Assembly (NCBI RefSeq): GCF_958979055.1
Contig: NC_084886.1
Coordinates: 48,687,654-48,751,653 of the forward strand
Source of the DNA: Alnus glutinosa
Lineage: Eukaryota > Streptophyta > Magnoliopsida > Fagales > Betulaceae
Reading direction: 5' to 3'
DNA: 64,000 bases
How positions within the stretch are numbered: the stretch's first letter is position 1; each line of letters opens with the position of its first letter. The position numbers and the translations under genes are program-made. The notes beneath the pieces are model-generated. The model was not told where the DNA came from. It saw only the letters and a program-made list of their open reading frames with translations, and searched no databases. Positions 22,150 to 33,644 of this stretch are shown one piece after another.

Positions 22150-23950
22150 TATCAACACAGGAATGGATAGATTGGCTGTTTCGAGTGAGCCATGAACTCC
22201 CAAAACACAGTAAACTGTATTTATCAAACAAATAATTCAACTTAACATATATTCCATAATCTTTCCTTTAAATACATTATAAAGCTAGCAAACTCCCCAT
22301 AGGAGTGTAACTCTATTCTAGATAGAGTTATCACATACATTTAGCTAGATAACTTATTGCTATTCAAATAGAACTTTAAATGAAAACAACTACTATTACT
22401 TGTCTTCTCTCACTAGAAGAGATAAGACTCTTATTCAACTACTACTCCTATTAGATATATCTGCAACTTAGATATATCTCTTACTTAGATTTAACACTTC
22501 CAAAAATATAACTTAATAAAAAATATTAAAAACAGTGCACGCATCTGCTCCATCTTTGAGCCACAAAAGAAAGTTGACCCATTAACTAACTAGGCCCTTC
22601 ATAAAAGCCAAACTCGTTCTGTTTGTACCCCTCTTTTTTTTCTTCGTTTGAGCCAAACAAAAACGCCATTGCTTGTTTCTTTCGCATCTTTGTAACAAAA
22701 GAGCTATCCAGCTTGGCAGGGCTGATGGCGACGCTTGGTGCGGTGGGTTTTGGATCGGCGGTTGCAATGGCCGGTGCGAGGTGATGGCTGTCGGACGGAA
22801 CTGCGACAATGACTAGGAGCGATTTGGCGGTGCGGTTTGATAACGGTGGAAGAACGGTGGTGGAGATTCCGATCTAGCATTGCTAGCGTTGTTGAGGAAA
22901 GACGACGTTGCTGGCTCCAGTGATGTTTGGATCTGGGCCTGATCGACGGTGGTTTGGTGCGACGCTGGCATGGATGAATTTTTGTTGCTTCAACAACTCT
23001 TTTCTTCCTCTTGATAGTGGCAGCCTATGGGGTAGGTGTTATGAGCAATGATTAGCTTGCTAGAGCGGGGCTTGGTGTAGAAAAACTTTCAATTTTTCTC
23101 ATATGCTCCTCCATCTTTTTGTTGGATTTTTCCTTCCACATGATAAATTTTGACTGCATATTTTCTATCTTTGCTCGTTCATCTTCATTCCAGAAAAATT
23201 TGAAAGAATTTTCTCCTTCGTATTCGTGATTTCTTCCACATGAATTCTCACCATTTGATGTTTTGGCAAGCATCTCGTAGATTTTTGTCATGCGATCTTA
23301 CATAGTTTGTTGACTCTTATGGAATTCCTCATGGCTATCCGATAAGCTCTTCATTGATTGTTCCATGTTTCCCAGTCGTTGATCCATCTCTTCTTGTTGT
23401 CTCTCTTTTGTTACTAAACGTGTTGCTAGACGGGTTATAATGAAAAATCCCGAATTGCCCAACTCCTGTTCTTTAATTTTCCTATGTTGTCTAATATCTG
23501 GTTTGTTTTGAGGGAAACCCTTCCCCTTGAGTAAACACTTCTTGTTATTCAAGAGGAAAACGCTAACTCTAATACCAATTGATGTTAACTAATTAATACA
23601 AAATATAGGAATTGATAGGTTGGCTGTTTCGAGTGAGGCATGAACTCCCAAAACACAGTAAACTGTATTTATCAAATAAATAATTCAACTTAACATATAT
23701 TCCATAATCTTTCCTTTAAATACACAATAAAGCTAGCAAACTCCCCATATGAGTGTAACTCTATTCTAGATAGAGTTATCCAATACATTCAGCTAGATAA
23801 CCTATTGTTATTCAAATAGAACTTTAAATGAAAACAACTACTATTACTCGTCTAATCTCACTAGAAGAAATATGATTCTTATTCAACTACTACTCATATT
23901 AGATATATCTCTTACTTAGATATAGATGTAATCCTTACAGATTAGGATTA
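22150..23950 (-). mobile_element. Non-autonomous LTR retrotransposon
   Basis: Two direct repeats of about 340-360 bases (about 22153-22496 and 23583-23940) share long words such as ACTCCCAAAACACAGTAAAC and TATATTCCATAATCTTTCCT. The right repeat begins TGTTAAC and the left ends TTTAACA. Reading the minus strand, TTGGTATTAGAG follows the right LTR, as expected of a primer site for initiator Met tRNA, and a purine stretch GGAAG precedes the left LTR. The interior (about 1.1 kb) has minus-strand frames at 23552-23298 and 23291-23052 with charged, coiled-coil-like residues (EEMDQRLGNMEQSMKSLSDS), perhaps a gag remnant. There is no protease, reverse transcriptase or integrase. Outer ends have decayed and no target duplication was seen. 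Confidence 0.75.
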
Positions 23951-24215
23951 CATCAATGTCAAATATTTCTAATTGAGAATACAGCTAGCTTTAAGTTGCT
24001 TTTGTGACACAGTACAAAGATCTCATATTCATCTAAACAATGTAGGAAGGGCAATAGAGAATGGGTATTAAAGGTTGGAGGTATATTAGCGGAGGCAAAA
24101 TTGAATAGGGGTTTTAGAAAAAACCCAAATCGCCCAAAGTATTTAGAAAAAGAGTTAATCTCTTTTTGAAAAAAAACACTGAATTATTATTGAAGTTCGA
24201 ATAATCAAGTCATAA

Positions 24216-25431
24216 CACTACAAAAAAACTTCTATTTATTGACAGTTTTTTTTAGACGGTTTTTAAAGCCGTCTAGAAAAAAAAATTTACTAATGATTTT
24301 TGGAAAACCGTCCGTAAAATAATAAATTATGATGATTTCAATTGAACCGTCTGTAAATTTACAGACGATTTAAAAAAACTGTCTGGATTTTTTTTTTCCT
24401 TGTTTTTTTCCAGACAGTTTAAGGAAAACTGTTTGGAAATAAAATGAAATCGCCTTAACTTCTTTTTTTCCTTTATTTATTTATTTTTTTTCATTTTCCT
24501 ATTTTCTTCTTTTTAAAAGAAAGACCTAGATCTCTCTCCCTTAAAAAAAAAAAAATCTCTCTCTCTCGAGTCTCGACCTCATCTCTCCCTCTCCCTCTCA
24601 TTCTTCTTCTTCTCTCTCCGGCCGGCGATTGTGACAGGCGATGGGATCTGGACACGGAGTCGGTGATGTCGTTGAGGTCGGATCTGAAGCGGAAGGTTGG
24701 ATCTTTGGTTGGATCCGACCGAAACTTACGCCATGCCGGATCTCTGGCCAGAATACGTGGATTTCTGGCCGGTTCTCTCTTCCGCTCTCTTTCTCTCCCC
24801 CCTTCCGGCATCCTTGTCACCACTCTCTTCCAAACCACCAAATGGGTCTTTTTTTTTTTTTTGGGTAAGTGAAATTCTTAGGTTTGATTTACATTTTGTG
24901 TTTGTTTTGGGTTTGGATTGTGATGATTCACAGCTGAAAGATGAGGTTTTGAAAATTTTTGGGTTTGATTTGTGAAGAATTTTTTGACACCCGGGATATG
25001 TACCCAGTGACCGGATCTTCCGTTGATTTCCAGTGGAACCCGAAGGAGACCAGCAATGACCTGTCGAACCCAAGAAGAACCGAAGAAGCCTGATTCTCCG
25101 ATGGATTTCCAGTAAAACTGGAGCTGATTTTCGGTGGATATTTCCTGTAGAATGTAGAAGCTCTGATTGCTGGACCAAAAAAATAAGAATAATAATTATA
25201 TTAAAAAAATAATTACTATTATAATTATAAAAAATATATATATATTTTTAAAAAAATAACAAATTCTGGACGGTTTTTCCCAATCTGTATAGAATTGCGG
25301 ACAGTTTGGCCCAAACCGTCCATAACTCGGATTAACAACCCATTTTTCTGGATGGTTTGAAACCGTCTAGAAAAAATTGTTTGGACATTTTTTTAATCGG
25401 TTTTTTGTAATTTCTTGAAATTTTTGCAGTG
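24216..25431. mobile_element. Non-autonomous CACTA (En/Spm) element
   Basis: It starts CACTACAAAAAAAC and ends TTTTTGCAGTG, the inverted pair expected of CACTA elements. Both ends carry many copies of GACGGTTT/AAACCGTC words in both directions, the subterminal binding repeats of this superfamily. The middle (24530-25180) is CT-rich and then moderately GC-rich with overlapping open frames on both strands, none with a known domain; it may be a captured promoter or leader. The three bases on each side (TAA left, TTA right) do not match, so a target duplication is unconfirmed. Confidence 0.7.
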
Positions 25432-25439
25432 TTATAAGC

Positions 25440-26000
25440 CCACAATACGAGCTTAAATAGCTAAAGAAAATCCAAGATTATCAAAAATTGCAAAAATCCA
25501 ATTCTTAAACATAATCAAGCTACGAATGAAAATGAGGATCCTCCCAAAAATCAGGCAAAATCTGGTGTCAAAATCCCTCATCATAAAACATCAATTAGAA
25601 TATTTACTAATAATATATATGACAAACAAATCTTCAAACACCGATTTGAATGGGAAAGCAGTGGAATTTGAGGCAAATGTCGTCATTAAACGTTAATTAG
25701 TATATTATTAATGCTATGATATTAGAAATAATTTTTCAAAGCTTCATAAAATTGGTTTAATAGCATATATCCAAATTTATTTGTAGCATGAGAATTTTAA
25801 TAGATAAATATTTTAAATGCTATTTTTAAGCCAAATAAGCCCTAGCTGACCCCTATGGGTATGTTTGTCCAGATTTGTCAAAAATTCCAAAAATTAGACT
25901 TTTAATTATATTATTTTTTATCTCTTAAACCTAGTTCATTTTGGAAAAGAAAAAATCCCGTACCCATAAAAAAAGACCCCTTAATTATGGCGTGTACCCT
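25440..26000. other. Gene-free stretch
   Basis: It is AT-rich; no exon or element border was recognised. Confidence 0.4.
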
Positions 26001-26001
26001 T

Positions 26002-26110
26002 GAGTAATGCTAAAGACTATTTTTATTTTTATTTTTTAATCATTACAATATTAATGTGACTTTTAAAATCACCATTAAAAAAAATAAAAAAATGACCCTT
26101 AGCATTTCTC
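26002..26110. mobile_element. Short MULE-MITE, GAGTAATGCT family
   Basis: Ends GAGTAATGCTAA and (reversed) GAGAAATGCTAA are inverted. The flanks GTACCCTT and GTTCCCTT differ by one base and suggest a target duplication. It belongs with the elements at 38487 and 58996. Confidence 0.5.
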
Positions 26111-26119
26111 GTTCCCTTG

Positions 26120-26870
26120 CCTCTTATTCTCCCAAAATTTTCAAAACTTTTCAAGAGAACATAAAGCCCCCTAGGCCCTATACCAATCGACCACCATATA
26201 TTCCACCTTTCCCCTCCTTTGAATATATATATATATAGTTCCTTAGAGAAAAAATTATTCTCTTTAATTCTTCTATATCGCGCGGCCAATAACACATCCT
26301 AGCAACAAGCTTTTCATCATAATTTCATCTCCCAATTTTAAGTTTACTTATTCTCTCAATTTATGATTATCACATGCATGCATGCATGGAATATCATATA
26401 GATATAAGAATTTTACTGATTTGTTAATGGTTTACATCATACAAATTGTTTTACATAATGTTGCATATATGCATGTTAAATATGCATAATTAAACTAGGA
26501 AATTTTTTGTGAAAATTATAAACTAGTTTTCTAAAATCATAGCAAAGTATGTGCTATCATTAATTAACTTTTTCATTAGATTGCATGAAAAATGTTATCA
26601 TAAAAATAATAATAATAAAGTAAACAAAAAAAAAATGATCAAGAACCATACCTTCTCGGCTTCTCCTCTAGCTACCTATCCTACTATCGAGCTTAATAAT
26701 AACAATGGCTTCTTCCATCACTCTTTGTCAGTACTCTAATTATTGACACACCTAGTACTCTCACTTTGACTTCCTCAATGATCACGAACCATATCTACTA
26801 TACCAGCTTGCAATGTTTCAATAATTTGATGTCGGCCAAAACTCAATCATGCATGTACCTAGTGCTAGTA
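26120..26870. other. Gene-free stretch
   Basis: It has a (TA)n patch at about 26223-26238 and is otherwise AT-rich, with no recognisable exon. Confidence 0.4.
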
Positions 26871-26878
26871 TTACTATT

Positions 26879-28107
26879 TAGCGCCGGCTCCATACAATTT
26901 GAGACTTGAAATGATAAATTTAAGTGAGTTTTCTTTTTAAGTTTTTATATCTTAATTAAATCATATTAATATTATATTTGTATTTAAAAATTATTCTTCT
27001 CGCCTTTTGAGATGCAAATTGTTCATTAAGTTTTTATATTTAAGTTTTTCTAACATCTCTTTTTTAATTGATAATATGACTAATTTTTCTTGGGACATTG
27101 TTGATATTAGGTATGATTTTTTTTTATTATCACTTATTAGATATAATGGCTTATCACTTGATTTAAGAACATGAGAGAATATATATATATATATATAAAA
27201 GACTTTAAGGAAACAAAATAAAGAGAAAATTAAAAGTTATAAAGAGTGATTTGTAATGGAATATGATTGCCAAAAAAAAAAAAATGCTGGAAGTTGAAGA
27301 GCATTGTTTTGCTTTTGATTCTATTTGTTTTGCACAATGCTAACCATTCAAATTTATGCATTTTGAAGACTTTTTATATTCTTCTCAATATTCAATTCTG
27401 AGTGAGATTGGAGCACATTGGAGACAAATACTTTCTATGTTCTATTGACAATTTAATTGAAATTGACATTGCCACCTTCAATAAAGTTGTGAGAAACGAT
27501 AAACATACATCACATATATATCTATTACACCCTTCCATACAACCAAGTTTCAAATCTACCATTAAATTTGTGAGACCCAATGTAAATCTCATATATTCAA
27601 TAGAGGATTTGAAAACGAGATGTGTACATAGATATATTTAAATCATTTCTCTAAAGTTTTTTTTTTTTTTGAACAATTCTCTAAAGTTATATATACACGT
27701 TGGGCTTTCATATGTGAAAATGAGAAAGTAAACAAATGAAATTTTCAAGAAATTATATACAGTTGAAAATTTTACGACGTTGGAGCCTTAATTAGTAACT
27801 TTTATGAAAAGTCCATTCTCTATGAAGGTGAATTTTAAATACTATAAGAAATTGAATGATTACATGTAAAAAGTCAATAAATTCTCATTTCATGTCTAGA
27901 GATTTTTTAAGGCCCAATATTGTAAAATTATTATTTTTTTGCTACAATGGAGGGCCTTAATTAGATATTATTTATTAATTTTGTACAAAAATTAGAGTTT
28001 TTTTTTTAAAAAAAAAAAAAAAAACCTTTAATGTATAATTATTAATTGAAAGCCTTAATTATTACTATTTTTTTTTTTTTTTTTAACCTTTTACCATATT
28101 GGTGCCT

Positions 28108-28162
<55 letters not shown>

Positions 28163-28234
28163 GTTATTGTATAATTATTAATTTGGGGCATTAGGCAACC
28201 GCCTAAGTCGCCTAAGGGTAGAGTCGGCCATGTA
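26879..28234. mobile_element. Probable hAT element, relative of 16199-16855
   Basis: The left end TAGCGCCGGCTCC and right end GAGTCGGCCATG resemble the ends of the 16.2 kb hAT, and both elements share the right-end motif 'CCGCCTAAnTCGCCT'. The flanks TTACTATT (26871-26878) and ATACTATT (28235-28242) differ by one base. The interior contains many T-runs and a (TA)n(GA)n microsatellite at about 28108-28160. There is no transposase. Confidence 0.55.
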
Positions 28235-28244
28235 ATACTATTAT

Positions 28245-29935
28245 ATAAAGCAAAAATGTAAAATCAGTCAATGTAATTACTCCGATTTGCAATAAGCTTC
28301 ACGTGGTACAAAAATTTGATGAAAACTAATCACCGTTAACATGTCATTTAAAATCCAATCATGCAACAACATGTGGTACTCACATTTTTTTTTTGTTACT
28401 TTGATGAACCTCATGGATTGAGATGCATTTAAGTATTTTTTTAAAAAAAAGAAAAAAAATAAATAAATCATTTAAAAAGTAATTGAAGCGACGTTAAAAC
28501 GTCGACTGTTTGTTTAGCTATGGATTGAGATGCATTTAAGCCCACATTGCCACTTGCTGGTGAAGAACTTTCTGGACGGTACTGGCAACGTGAAAAGTCG
28601 AAAACGATCGAGTAGGTGATAGCACAGTACTGGTGATGGACCTGATGGTAATTGAAAAGGCTATATATACTTGTCTTTTAGCCAAGAGTCATTTTGTGGT
28701 CAATATAAATAATATGCAATTATATATATATATATATAAGAGCTTCACTTATAACTCTGGATATTTTATCACTTTTAAAAAAATGTACCCATACTTTAAA
28801 AAATGTCAAAATTTCTAAAATGCCTCTATTTGTTTTTTGGAATATATATATATATGTTGTTAAGATTTAGGTATTGGTAAGAATTTAACGGAATTTGAAA
28901 AAATACTCATGCCTGAATCTTTGAAAATTTTTATAATTTTTTTTTTTCAAAAATAAACATAGGAGTATTTTGTAATTTTGACGGCATTTAACTGAAAGTT
29001 CTAACTAATAGTTGAAATTGAAAAAAAAAATGAAAGATAAATACCTTAAATCGACACTTTTTATGTATTTTTTTCAAAAGAAATGAAAGATCAAAAATTA
29101 TAAGTGAAGTTTTTCTACAAAAATAAATAAATGATGTGATATTATCTACACAATTAAATACAGCAATAACATATTTTGACCATAAAATAACTCATTTTTA
29201 CTTCAAATAAAATGTAGTGATTCAAATTTTATCGGTGAGAATTGAAACATCAACCAAGGGCTTTTGCCCTACCTCGGCTTCTACGGTGTATGCTTTGTTA
29301 GAACATATAAACATATTATGATCAACTAACATGCGCAACAGAAATAAAATGACAAAGATCTAGACTTACCTCTAGCCATCTTTGTTGAAGCGTTTTCACG
29401 AAGATATGAAGAACAAAAAATATTATTTGAGGGATCTTCTAACCTATGCTTTACTGTATTGCGGTACTGATGGTGTATACAAGTTGTATATTTATAGGCT
29501 AGGTAAGGGACCCTCAAATATGATAAACGCCGTATTGTTCCTCCCATCAAGAAAACAATATTATTAATTGATTTTAAATCAATTAAACGATTCCATTACG
29601 ATAATTTAAATTAATAGAAATTACCATAACCGTAATATTGTATATTATATTTATTAATTAAAAATATAATGAATACCGTGTAGATGGCATATAGGCCACA
29701 TATGGAGATAATATCTAACATACTTTCGGCAATTCATGACAATAACTAATCTTATCTTCTACGTACAATGTACTAATTAGTTGAACTTAGAAAATCATTC
29801 ACTATTTTGCTTAATTATACATTTATTGTAGGAGGTGAAAGGTTGCACCTGCCTGAAAGTGAGGTTTAAGTCCTTGGTGAACCTCATGGATTGAGATGCA
29901 TTTAAGGGCAAAGCAGATGCAACAAAATAAAATTA
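28245..29935. other. Gene-free stretch with small dispersed repeats
   Basis: The word ATGGATTGAGATGCATTTAA occurs three times (about 28412, 28519 and 29886) within otherwise AT-rich DNA. Microsatellite (TA)n runs lie near 28721 and 28842. No exon was recognised. Confidence 0.45.
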
Positions 29936-29940
29936 AATAT

Positions 29941-30118
29941 GTACTTAAAATAAATGAGGTTAATTTTATTTAAAATTGAGAGAATCTTATTTTCAAATTA
30001 AAAGGCTGAAATTTAGAGGATTTTAGAGTGTACTTAAAATAAATGATTTTCATTTTACTCGAAATTAAGAGAATCTTATTTCCAAATTAAAGGCTGAATT
30101 TTAGAGGATTTTAAAGTG
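29941..30118 (+). repeat. 89-bp tandem duplication
   Basis: Two units start GTACTTAAAATAAATGA at 29941 and 30030 and run in parallel to 'agaggattttanagtg', with scattered differences. Confidence 0.8.
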
Positions 30119-30119
30119 A

Positions 30120-30890
30120 TAAGGGTTGAGATAATAAAAATCCAACTATTTAAGTTGAGATTTTAAAACTTTAAAAATTGAATTTCTTAAAAACTCTAGA
30201 AGTAGGTCTTTGATTTAAAACCTCTAAAAATATAATTTAGAAGATTCTTATTATAAATGAAACCTTATGTTGTAGGAAATATGATACACATACATCTGTT
30301 TTTTAAATCAACCATTGAATCTGTAAGACACTCGTTACTATATACATATAAGTGATGGTTTTTAACTTGATCTTTCATTTTGAGGATTTTCCTTCAAACC
30401 CAAAGGAGTCCGCAGCAAGAGTTGGGCCTTCACATCCAAGTCCGCCTTTTTATTGGACTCTAATTTACTTCACCAAAACTATAGAGAAGTGCTGAAGTTG
30501 ATTTTTCATGTAAATGAAAGACTAATTATGTCTCTTTGTATTGGAACTCAAAATAAGAAATAAAGAAATAAAAGAAAACCAGAAATTCCTTGTTAGGGTT
30601 TTGTTGGACATAATCTATCAAGGAATTTCAAGGCTAGTTGTCATTGGATGACAACATTGATCAGTTCTTCACGATTGACATTGCATTTTTTCATCCTAAT
30701 TGTGGATGAAAAATGTATTTATTTAATTTCCAAGAGACATCCAAAACTCCATTAGTAATCAAATCACCCAGCTCTTATTGTTCATAACTAAAAAAAGAAC
30801 AAAGGTTGGGAATTCCCTGTCTATGGAAGCTGCAAAGCAGTATTCAGAAATTCCTTTACACTACATCTGTATTATATTAGTTGAAAGTCC
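30120..30890. other. Downstream flank of the lectin receptor kinase gene
   Basis: This likely holds the 3' untranslated region of the minus-strand kinase gene near 30898. Nothing else was recognised. Confidence 0.35.
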
Positions 30891-30897
30891 CTTAATT

Positions 30898-33372
30898 CTA
30901 GGATGACTGAAAATCAGATCCAGACATTGAACTGTAGAGGAAAGGACATGGGGGTGCAACAACCTCAAGAATGCCTTCTAGCATGTTACTGACTTCCCTC
31001 ATGGAAGGCCTCAATAATGGCAGATCCTGAACACACCAAATTGCCACTGTCACCAACTTCTCCACCTTCTTCAGATCACTTAAAGCCTCCTCATCATTTT
31101 CCACCAATCTTTCAACTTTCCCTTTACTATAATATTCATAAGCCCATTCAGTTAGTATTGCTGCCCTCTCCATCTCAATTTCCACACATCTCCTGCAGCA
31201 AATGATCTCCAACAGCATGACCCCAAAGCTATAAACATCCACCTTTACAGTGATTGGTGTGTTCCTGAACCACTCTGGTGCAACGTACCCTTTAGTCCCC
31301 CTGATGCCCGTGAGAGTCCGCGTCTGGTGGCTCATCAAAAGCTTTGCCAGTCCAAAGTCAGAAATTTTGGCTGTAAAAGAATCATCCAAGAGTATGTTTT
31401 GAGGCTTTATGTCGCAATGAATGATTTGCGTGCTGCATTCTTCATGCAAATACATGATCCCTCTAGCAATTCCTAATGCAATTTGCATTCTTTGTTGCCA
31501 ACTTGGTCTTATCACTCCAAAGAGGAAACTCGACAACGATCCGTTGTACATAAACTCGTACACCAAGAGTCGGTGTTCACCCTCGTCGCAGTAGCCAAGT
31601 AACTGGACCAAATTCTTATGGTGAGTTTGGCCGATCACAGTCATTTCGGTTTTGAATTCCCTCTCACCTTCCCTCACCAACTTGTCTAGCTTCTTGACAG
31701 CAACATGTTTGCTATAACCTGATACTAATACCCCTTTATAAACAGTGCCAAAAGAACCCCTGCCCAATTCTTCTTTAAACCCATTAGTGGCTTCTTCAAG
31801 ATCTTTGTATGTAAAGCAACGTAGATTTGTCTCTGGATCTCTTGTATTTAAGGTTCTATAAAGGTTTGGTAGTTTTCCTTGCCACAAACAGAAGACAACC
31901 AGAGAAATTGAAGCGACAGAAAAGAAGTTCAGAAGTACTGAAGTACCTAGGAGGATTGCGAGGATCAATATTGCTTGATTCTGCTGTCTTCCACCCGGGT
32001 TCGGATTCATTGAATTCTGGGAAGAGCTGTTCGGTTCCAATTTCAATTTCTTGAACAGAGCTTTTCTATCAATGGAACTCCGGTTGAGCCTCCCATTAGA
32101 AAGCGGCAATTTCTTCTTCCAACATCTTCCTATGCCATCATTATACTTCGGATCCTGGAAAATGGCAACTGCGCAGTAACAATCACGCAAGCATGATTTC
32201 GTGCATTCAAATTCTGTCGTAGGTTTCAGCATCTCATAGTCAGCTAAAGGCCAATCTGCAAACACCATCTCCAAGAATTCAAATCGATCCTCTGCAATCA
32301 CAGATCCCTTCTCGTTGCATTCATGCATATAGCTGACATCGTCTTGTTTGCAGCCACCATACTTGTTGTTTACATCCAGCAGAGAAAAGCCAGGGGCACA
32401 TTGGCAATCCGGTTTACCAAACTGACTGAGTGCGCATATGCTGTTATACCCACAAGGGCCACTTCCTAAAGTGTCTAAAATACTCATGCAGATGTTGTCA
32501 GGAACATACGAGATGGCAGACCAGCTGACTTTGCCAGTGAACTTCTTTGGGTGGGCATAGAGTCTGAAGATTCCATCAAAATCAAGCGTTGCCTTGTAGT
32601 AGGAGTCTCCCCTGATGACCAAACCCTTTGATATTGTAAGGTTTGATATGTTTTGGCTCCCTGAGTTTCTGATTTGAAGGTAGCCTGACCGGTCCAAGAT
32701 TAGCTCAGAAACATTCGGGCTGGTATAGTAAGCTCCGTAAGGATTCCTGCTGTAGACATCTATTTGGTTAAGTGTCAGATTTCCAGTAGTAGTGAGACGG
32801 AGCTGAAATTTGCCCTGCTTGTAACTGTCTTCAGACATGCTAGAAAAAAGGTTGTTCCCAAAACCCAATACTTGGGTTGGTAAGATTGTGTCGGTTGGTT
32901 CGCTGAAGCTGTCCCATATGATGATGCTTGAATCTCTGCTTGTAATCACAAAGTTCCCGGCGTCTAGCATCGCCCCATGCGACACTCCGGCACTCTGAGA
33001 CTGAGTGTTGTTGGACCTCCACAATTCCCACCCACTTGGAGCGCTGAGAACTAGCTGTCCAGCGGTTGTTAGCTCCACTTTTGATTCTTTCTCTGTCGGG
33101 TAATCCCTGTTGGCAGACCAAACGACAGTTTCTTCCGGTAGCTTAGCGTACCAGATAGCCAGGAGGAACTGATCTTGTTCACCAGGAAGGCGGCGGAACC
33201 CAAAAGCGAAATCGCCAGATGGTGAAGTCCAGGTGGAGTAATTATCGTCTGTGGCAAAAAGAGCTGAACCCACAGTCACGTTGTCGTAAGCTTGAGGTAT
33301 TGCAGGAAGCTGGAGGACGATAATAACAAGGACAAGGAAATGGCCGTGAATATGAGCAAGTCCTGAATCCAT
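30898..33372 (-). CDS. G-type lectin S-receptor-like Ser/Thr kinase (RLK1/LECRK3-like)
   Basis: This is a single-exon receptor kinase of 824 residues, typical length for the family. In order: a hydrophobic signal peptide (about 1-28); a B-lectin domain (about 30-155, with VVWSANRDYP); an S-locus/EGF-like region (about 270-345, with CGYNSIC and CQCAPGF); a cysteine-rich PAN-like region (about 350-445); a transmembrane helix (about 467-497); and a kinase domain (about 530-805). The kinase has the glycine loop LGRGSFGTV (536-544), the lysine in HVAVKKLD (K560), HCDIKPQN (652-659), DFG (672-674) and APE (698-700), so it should be active. HCD instead of HRD marks a non-RD kinase, common in immune receptors. 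It acts at the plasma membrane; the ligand is unknown. The start is the only Met before the signal peptide. Confidence 0.95.
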   Translation of the reverse strand: MDSGLAHIHGHFLVLVIIVLQLPAIPQAYDNVTVGSALFATDDNYSTWTSPSGDFAFGFRRLPGEQDQFLLAIWYAKLPEETVVWSANRDYPTEKESKVELTTAGQLVLSAPSGWELWRSNNTQSQSAGVSHGAMLDAGNFVITSRDSSIIIWDSFSEPTDTILPTQVLGFGNNLFSSMSEDSYKQGKFQLRLTTTGNLTLNQIDVYSRNPYGAYYTSPNVSELILDRSGYLQIRNSGSQNISNLTISKGLVIRGDSYYKATLDFDGIFRLYAHPKKFTGKVSWSAISYVPDNICMSILDTLGSGPCGYNSICALSQFGKPDCQCAPGFSLLDVNNKYGGCKQDDVSYMHECNEKGSVIAEDRFEFLEMVFADWPLADYEMLKPTTEFECTKSCLRDCYCAVAIFQDPKYNDGIGRCWKKKLPLSNGRLNRSSIDRKALFKKLKLEPNSSSQNSMNPNPGGRQQNQAILILAILLGTSVLLNFFSVASISLVVFCLWQGKLPNLYRTLNTRDPETNLRCFTYKDLEEATNGFKEELGRGSFGTVYKGVLVSGYSKHVAVKKLDKLVREGEREFKTEMTVIGQTHHKNLVQLLGYCDEGEHRLLVYEFMYNGSLSSFLFGVIRPSWQQRMQIALGIARGIMYLHEECSTQIIHCDIKPQNILLDDSFTAKISDFGLAKLLMSHQTRTLTGIRGTKGYVAPEWFRNTPITVKVDVYSFGVMLLEIICCRRCVEIEMERAAILTEWAYEYYSKGKVERLVENDEEALSDLKKVEKLVTVAIWCVQDLPLLRPSMREVSNMLEGILEVVAPPCPFLYSSMSGSDFQSS

Positions 33373-33435
33373 TGGAGAAGAAATTAAAGAGCTTAATTAC
33401 TTATGGCAAGAAAATGTGTTGGACAAACGACGAAG

Positions 33436-33441
33436 TTTATA
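33436..33441 (-). promoter_or_regulatory. Candidate TATA box of the lectin kinase gene
   Basis: TATAAA on the minus strand, about 64 bases before the start codon at 33372. This implies a short leader. Confidence 0.45.
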
Positions 33442-33506
33442 GAAAGAGATGAGATAGGAAAATGACTATTACATAAAAGTTGTGCAAGGATTTAAAGATA
33501 TGGGGC

Positions 33507-33639
33507 AGATCTCATGTGGGTTGAGTCTTACGTATAACCTACCTTTGTCTCTAGAGTAGGGCACAACAATCAAGATCTCATGTGGGTTGAGTCTTACGTA
33601 TAACTTACCCTTTGTCTCTAGAGTAGGGCACAACAATCA
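33507..33639 (-). repeat. 66-bp tandem duplication in the kinase promoter
   Basis: Two nearly identical units (33507-33572 and 33573-33639) start AGATCTCATGTGGGTTGAGT. They differ only around cctaccttt versus cttacccttt. They lie 135-270 bases upstream of the start codon of the lectin kinase. Confidence 0.92.
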
Positions 33640-33644
33640 CTCCT

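Noticed and set aside
24641-25178. Overlapping frames inside the CACTA element as a gene
   Set aside because: No domain, overlapping frames on both strands, and no splice or start context that stands out.
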